The notes under the pieces were generated by a model. The model was not told where the DNA came from, did not search any database, and was given only the letters and a program-made list of their open reading frames with translations. Positions 60,538 to 64,000 of a stretch of 64,000 bases of DNA are shown here, in pieces. A program made the translations under genes and the position numbers. Numbering within the stretch: position 1 is the first letter of the stretch; every line of letters starts with the position of its first letter. Location of the stretch: NCBI GenBank assembly GCA_041648505.1, contig JBAZOY010000003.1:30667-94666 (forward strand), written 5' to 3'. Source of the stretch: JBAZOY01 sp041648505 (GTDB lineage Bacteria; Desulfobacterota; Syntrophia; Syntrophales; CG2-30-49-12).

Positions 60538-61782
60538 CTAGCGCGATGGACTCACCGGTTTTACCGTGGTTGTCGTGGTAGTAGTTGTTGTGGTAGTAGT
60601 TGTCGTTGCTGGTAATACTGTTGTTGTGATGGTTTCCGGTATCGTTTTTACCGGCGATACCGTCGTGGTTACCTCTGTAGTGGTTGTAACGACGTCTCTT
60701 ATGCTATTTCCCAGTTCTTGTTGAACTGATTTAGCTCTATTTGCCGCTTTTTCAGCGTCCTCTGCAGCCTTACGGGTCCCTTTCAGATCAAGCTTTTCTG
60801 CCAGTTTTCCGGCTCTTACCGCCATGCCTTCCGCGTCTTCAGCGGCCTGCTCAGCCTTCTTAAGCGCATCTTCGGCATCTCTGGCCGCCTGCCTGGCTCC
60901 CACGGCCTTTTCCCGGTCACCCCTTTTTTCCGCATCCTTAGCAGCCTTCTCGGCACCTGCCTTTGCCTCTTTAATTTGTTCGATAACAACCATAATTTCG
61001 GCAACAGCGATGCGCGCACCGGTAGCTGCCATTGTCAACTTTGCCTCGGTTCTTACCAGGTCATCAGGGTTTTTCTCCATTGCTGCAGCGGCCTCTTTAG
61101 CTGCCTGAAGGAGCGCAACTTTAGCACGAGCCAGATCTACAACCTTTCCTGTTACCTTTGCCTGTTCTTTTTTTTCGTATGCCCTCAAGACGGACCGGTA
61201 AACATTATTCTTATTTGCTGCATCAATGCCCGGGGCAGTGAAAGGTCCCCTGATAACCCTTCCCACTGCATCCGCTATACCGGTGATCATGTTCAAAAAG
61301 GTATTGATATTATCAAACCCCATCTCCCCTTCGGACCCACGGATTCCACAGACAGCCGTCGGCGTCTGGAGATAATTTTTTCTTTCTGAGGCGCCTGATT
61401 TAAACCAGAACTTACCCACGAAACAGGTAGCCCGGCGTGCCGCTTTTATAGTCTTAAATATCCATACACCCCTCTTCTCATTCCTCTCCTGAACTATAAC
61501 ATTGGAATAGGAGTTGATTTTCATTACCGCCCCATCATTGAAGATAATCCGGGCTTCACCTTCCCTGGTCTGGATATTATCCCCCGTGTTGACGGGTTGT
61601 CCGACTTGCGTCACTTTAGCACTTTCTGTACCCGACTGGATAACCACATCACCTTTGAAACTCGCTACTTTGGCAATCGTGGCCGAAGCCTCGGTCAGGG
61701 GACAAAATAACCCGCAAAATACAGCTATAAGTACAGGAGATAGAAAGAAAATGTTCTTCACAACAGTTTTCCCGTAAAACAT
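60538..61782 (-). CDS. FecR-domain secreted protein with Ala-rich helix and poly-Thr tail
   Basis: 414 residues: signal peptide (1-33), FecR-type beta domain (about 40-160; GDNIQTREGEARIIFNDGA, TPTAVCGIRGSEGEMGF), a long Ala/Lys/Glu-rich helical region (about 200-345, heptad-like AAEDAEK repeats) and a tail of TTTEVTTTV, fifteen Thr in a row and then VKPVSPSR. FecR domains of this sort are often found in surface proteins. The tail is shared with the protein at 63159. Located 98 bp upstream of the Wza-like gene. Confidence 0.8.
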   Translation of the reverse strand: MFYGKTVVKNIFFLSPVLIAVFCGLFCPLTEASATIAKVASFKGDVVIQSGTESAKVTQVGQPVNTGDNIQTREGEARIIFNDGAVMKINSYSNVIVQERNEKRGVWIFKTIKAARRATCFVGKFWFKSGASERKNYLQTPTAVCGIRGSEGEMGFDNINTFLNMITGIADAVGRVIRGPFTAPGIDAANKNNVYRSVLRAYEKKEQAKVTGKVVDLARAKVALLQAAKEAAAAMEKNPDDLVRTEAKLTMAATGARIAVAEIMVVIEQIKEAKAGAEKAAKDAEKRGDREKAVGARQAARDAEDALKKAEQAAEDAEGMAVRAGKLAEKLDLKGTRKAAEDAEKAANRAKSVQQELGNSIRDVVTTTTEVTTTVSPVKTIPETITTTVLPATTTTTTTTTTTTTTVKPVSPSR

Positions 61783-61814
61783 TTAGTCTAAGTAAGGACT
61801 TAATTACTGTTTAA

Positions 61815-63062
61815 CTAATATGCAACTTTAACGGTGGCCATGTACTGGTTATCTACGAAACTCTCCGCTTCGTAGTTTGAATCTTTTTTGTTGTAAACGT
61901 GCCCGACATTCAAAGTTAACCAATCTCTGAGGGCGTAATCAATTCCCAGACGGGTCACATAGTTATCATCTTCTCTGTCCTCACCAGTAGCATTATATGC
62001 GGGAGGCATATTGTAGTCATTCTTGCTCCACATCATCCCGAGAGTTGCTGTGAATTTCCTCATAAAGCCCTGCTGCACGGTGAAACCTATACCTGTATCT
62101 TCGAAGTACTCCTTAGTATCGGAAGCTGTATCGCGGGTGGATCTGGAAAGGTTAAGCGCCAGATTTGTTGTTGTCGTCGGCTGAAAGTTTATGCTGGTGG
62201 CGGCAATCCATGTATCCTTATCTTCACGCACGGCACCTGTGGGAGTCAATCCGTTATTGTATTCCTTCCACTGGTAACCAAAATTCAGCTCACCCTGTAG
62301 TTTCGCTGCAGCATCCCACGTTAAACCCACGTTGGTTCGATGCCATTCGGAGTCGGAATCATTAGACTCGCTTGAAGTACCATAGTGTGTATTGTAGTCT
62401 CTTTCACCATGGTGATAGCGTATAAAACCCCATGTCTTGGGGAGAATCTTGATCTCCGCTCCAATACCGAATTCATTATCATCATAGTTTTGGGTATAAT
62501 CTTGGTCATCCTTGTAGTCCTGCTTGTAGAAGTTGTAGTACACAAAGGATCGGAAGTTGCTGCTGAAGTTATACCCTACCCTGCCCTTCAGGTCGTTCAT
62601 CCAGCGTTTCGTGACACGACCAACCAAGTATTGGTCGGCGGATCCGTAGGGATCTTCCGCCCTCGTATAAAGATTGGTGAGACCGATGATCAATCCTGCC
62701 GGGGCCTGATAGTTAAGGTCAAGGTTTACCTGATGGTTTTTCCAGTTATTGCTGTCATTGTCTCCGTATAAGGCAAAATCGCCCTGGTAGCCCAGATTCA
62801 CATACCCTCTCTCCGGAAGGGTATAATTAAGAAGAATCCCCGGCATTACATGGGTGATCAAGTCCGATTCCTCTCTTTCCGCGAGAGAGTCTGTTCCATT
62901 GCCCCTGTAAATATTATCATCATAGATACCCTGAACTGTGATGTTCGGAATAATTTTTAGTTTTCCAAAATTAATATTCCCCTCCTGGGCCATCAGTTTA
63001 CAGGGTAAGAGAATAAAAAGGGCTGCCCCAAGAAAAGCAAATAATAACTTTATGTTACTCAT
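61815..63062 (-). CDS. Outer-membrane beta-barrel protein
   Basis: 415 residues. Signal peptide (1-25, ending LMAQE), then about 390 residues of alternating polar and aromatic beta strands (GYVNLGYQGDFALYG, FRSFVYYNFYKQDYKD, LQGELNFGYQWKEYN) and a C-terminal strand ending in Tyr (YMATVKVAY), as expected for insertion by Bam. Similar barrels accompany exopolysaccharide secretion genes. 32 bp upstream of the FecR-protein gene. Its role as a pore or adhesin is not shown. Confidence 0.85.
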   Translation of the reverse strand: MSNIKLLFAFLGAALFILLPCKLMAQEGNINFGKLKIIPNITVQGIYDDNIYRGNGTDSLAEREESDLITHVMPGILLNYTLPERGYVNLGYQGDFALYGDNDSNNWKNHQVNLDLNYQAPAGLIIGLTNLYTRAEDPYGSADQYLVGRVTKRWMNDLKGRVGYNFSSNFRSFVYYNFYKQDYKDDQDYTQNYDDNEFGIGAEIKILPKTWGFIRYHHGERDYNTHYGTSSESNDSDSEWHRTNVGLTWDAAAKLQGELNFGYQWKEYNNGLTPTGAVREDKDTWIAATSINFQPTTTTNLALNLSRSTRDTASDTKEYFEDTGIGFTVQQGFMRKFTATLGMMWSKNDYNMPPAYNATGEDREDDNYVTRLGIDYALRDWLTLNVGHVYNKKDSNYEAESFVDNQYMATVKVAY

Positions 63063-63158
63063 CTCCCTGACTCCTTTCTTTCCATCAATAGATTTAAGTT
63101 ATTCAACTTACTAATGATCATCTATGCCTATAGCAAAATTTGATGACTTTCCTTTTCG

Positions 63159-63752
63159 TTACTGCGAAGGACTTACCGGTTTGATTGTTGTCGTTGTTGA
63201 CGATGATGTTGTTGTCGTTGTTGTTGGTATTGTCGTTATCGGTATTGTCGTTTCAGGCGTTACCGTCGTGGTAGGACCTTCCGGCACAGTTGTCTCTTCT
63301 GTTGTCGGTGCAACCGTTGTTGGCGGTACTGTCGTTGTCAAGACAGGAGCTACATATGTTTGAGTAATTCTCGGAGGCAGATCCTGAACCATAGTTTGGA
63401 TTTTACCTAAAGCCCCCTCCGCACTTCGAGCCTGCGCTCTGGCCGCACCCACCGTCTTCGCCGTTTTTACCTTCTCGACCGTCCCTTGTATCTGCTGAAG
63501 TCTTACCTCTGCCTGCCCCACCGCCGACGTCAATACGGTAACCGCTTCTGTATCTCCAGCGGCACGGGCTGCTTTCAGTGCCTGATTCAAGGCAGCAACT
63601 ACAGCCTCAGCCTCAGCCTCTGTTTTTTCCGCTGCAGCAACGTACTGTTCGATTGTTTCCTCCTTTTGTTGCGCCTGAACCCCTGCCTGAATAAAAAGGA
63701 CCACGAATCCAAAACACAATAAAACAATAATCCCTTTAAAGCTGAAATGCAT
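63159..63752 (-). CDS. Secreted Ala-rich protein with poly-Thr KPVSPS tail
   Basis: 197 residues: signal peptide (1-28, ending GVQAQ), an Ala/Glu-rich coiled-coil segment (about 30-125), a Pro/Thr/Val linker, and a terminal TTTTTTSSSTTTTIKPVSPSQ-like tail (given here as poly-Thr/Ser then IKPVSPSQ). The tail and its DNA match the end of the gene at 60538. It is the first gene of the export set and is preceded by a possible promoter. Family not recognised; a surface fibre or cell-wall linker is possible. Confidence 0.75.
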   Translation of the reverse strand: MHFSFKGIIVLLCFGFVVLFIQAGVQAQQKEETIEQYVAAAEKTEAEAEAVVAALNQALKAARAAGDTEAVTVLTSAVGQAEVRLQQIQGTVEKVKTAKTVGAARAQARSAEGALGKIQTMVQDLPPRITQTYVAPVLTTTVPPTTVAPTTEETTVPEGPTTTVTPETTIPITTIPTTTTTTSSSTTTTIKPVSPSQ

Positions 63753-63837
63753 GACGTTCCTCCTTTATCTACTAGTAAAGCGCCCCTTACACGCCCCGTT
63801 TAAAAATTGCGATTTACAAACATCTTTCTTATGCCCT

Positions 63838-63865
63838 ATAATGTAACAAAAAAAAATAAAGTCAA
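63838..63865 (-). promoter_or_regulatory. Possible sigma-70 promoter of the polysaccharide export set
   Basis: On the minus strand TTGACT (63865-63860), a T-rich 16-base spacer, and CATTAT (63843-63838) as a 4-of-6 match to the -10. Transcription would start near 63830, about 80 bases before the ATG at 63752. The other bases of 63753-64000 show no gene. Confidence 0.35.
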
Positions 63866-64000
63866 GCAGTTTTCCCAAATCCACCACCTAATTTCATTAA
63901 ATTCGGGAAGGAAGGGCGTTTGCTGATAATTTACATTCACCTCAATGCACGACAATAATCATCATTTATGCTGTAAATTCAATCATCATAAAATGTTGGT

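Noticed and set aside
60555..60620. Trinucleotide repeat tract as a CRISPR or satellite
   Set aside because: It encodes the poly-Thr tail of the FecR-domain protein in frame and has no spacers.

Overview
This 64 kb window comes from a Gram-negative, anaerobic, dissimilatory sulfate-reducing bacterium, most likely a member of Desulfobacterota (the former Deltaproteobacteria). The basis is a full set of sulfite and APS reductase genes (dsrAB, dsrD, dsrN, dsrC, dsrMKJOP, aprBA, qmoABC) in the arrangement and lengths typical of that group. It also has many sigma-54 activators and an outer-membrane polysaccharide export system. I cannot name a genus. No tRNA, rRNA, CRISPR array, transposase or integrase was seen.

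Layout. 0-0.5 kb: the 3' end of hypE (NiFe hydrogenase maturation). 0.5-7 kb: signalling genes, namely a receiver protein, a histidine kinase broken by an in-frame stop, a large kinase with two sensor modules, and an NtrC-type regulator. 7.2-31.3 kb: an unusual accessory block. It contains three TauE/SafE-type permeases, each with small membrane or lipoprotein partners, and two long paralogues related to pyruvate,water dikinase (ATP-grasp plus phospho-histidine domain, but with an unrecognised C-terminal domain where the PEP-binding barrel should be). Around these sit four sensor kinases, seven single-domain receivers, one NtrC-type regulator and a UspA protein. A sigma-54 promoter precedes the third permease operon. 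31.7-51.1 kb, all on the minus strand: the sulfate-respiration island, read as dsrA-dsrB-dsrD-dsrN-dsrC, osmC, rsbRD-like, dsrM-K-J-O-P, ferredoxin, aprB-aprA, a YkgJ-like gene and qmoA-B-C. 51.3-56.5 kb, minus strand: a TPR protein, two unknown small proteins and a ferredoxin, with a sigma-54-like promoter and an upstream dyad, followed by their likely NtrC/kinase pair and a CGGC-domain protein. 57.1-63.8 kb, minus strand: Wzc-like tyrosine autokinase, Wza-like export protein, FecR-domain protein, outer-membrane beta-barrel protein and an Ala/Thr-rich secreted protein.

How the parts fit. AprBA with QmoABC reduces APS to sulfite. DsrAB with DsrC and DsrMKJOP takes sulfite to sulfide, and DsrN probably makes the siroheme amide. 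The TauE/SafE block may move sulfur oxyanions or small organic acids and may couple this to a PEP/pyruvate-type phosphotransfer reaction under dense two-component control. That link is inference from neighbourhood only. The best candidates for something undescribed are the permease/dikinase-like/two-component block, the C-terminal domain of the dikinase-like proteins, the unknown genes between the NtrC pair and dsrA, and the shared poly-Thr KPVSPS protein tail.
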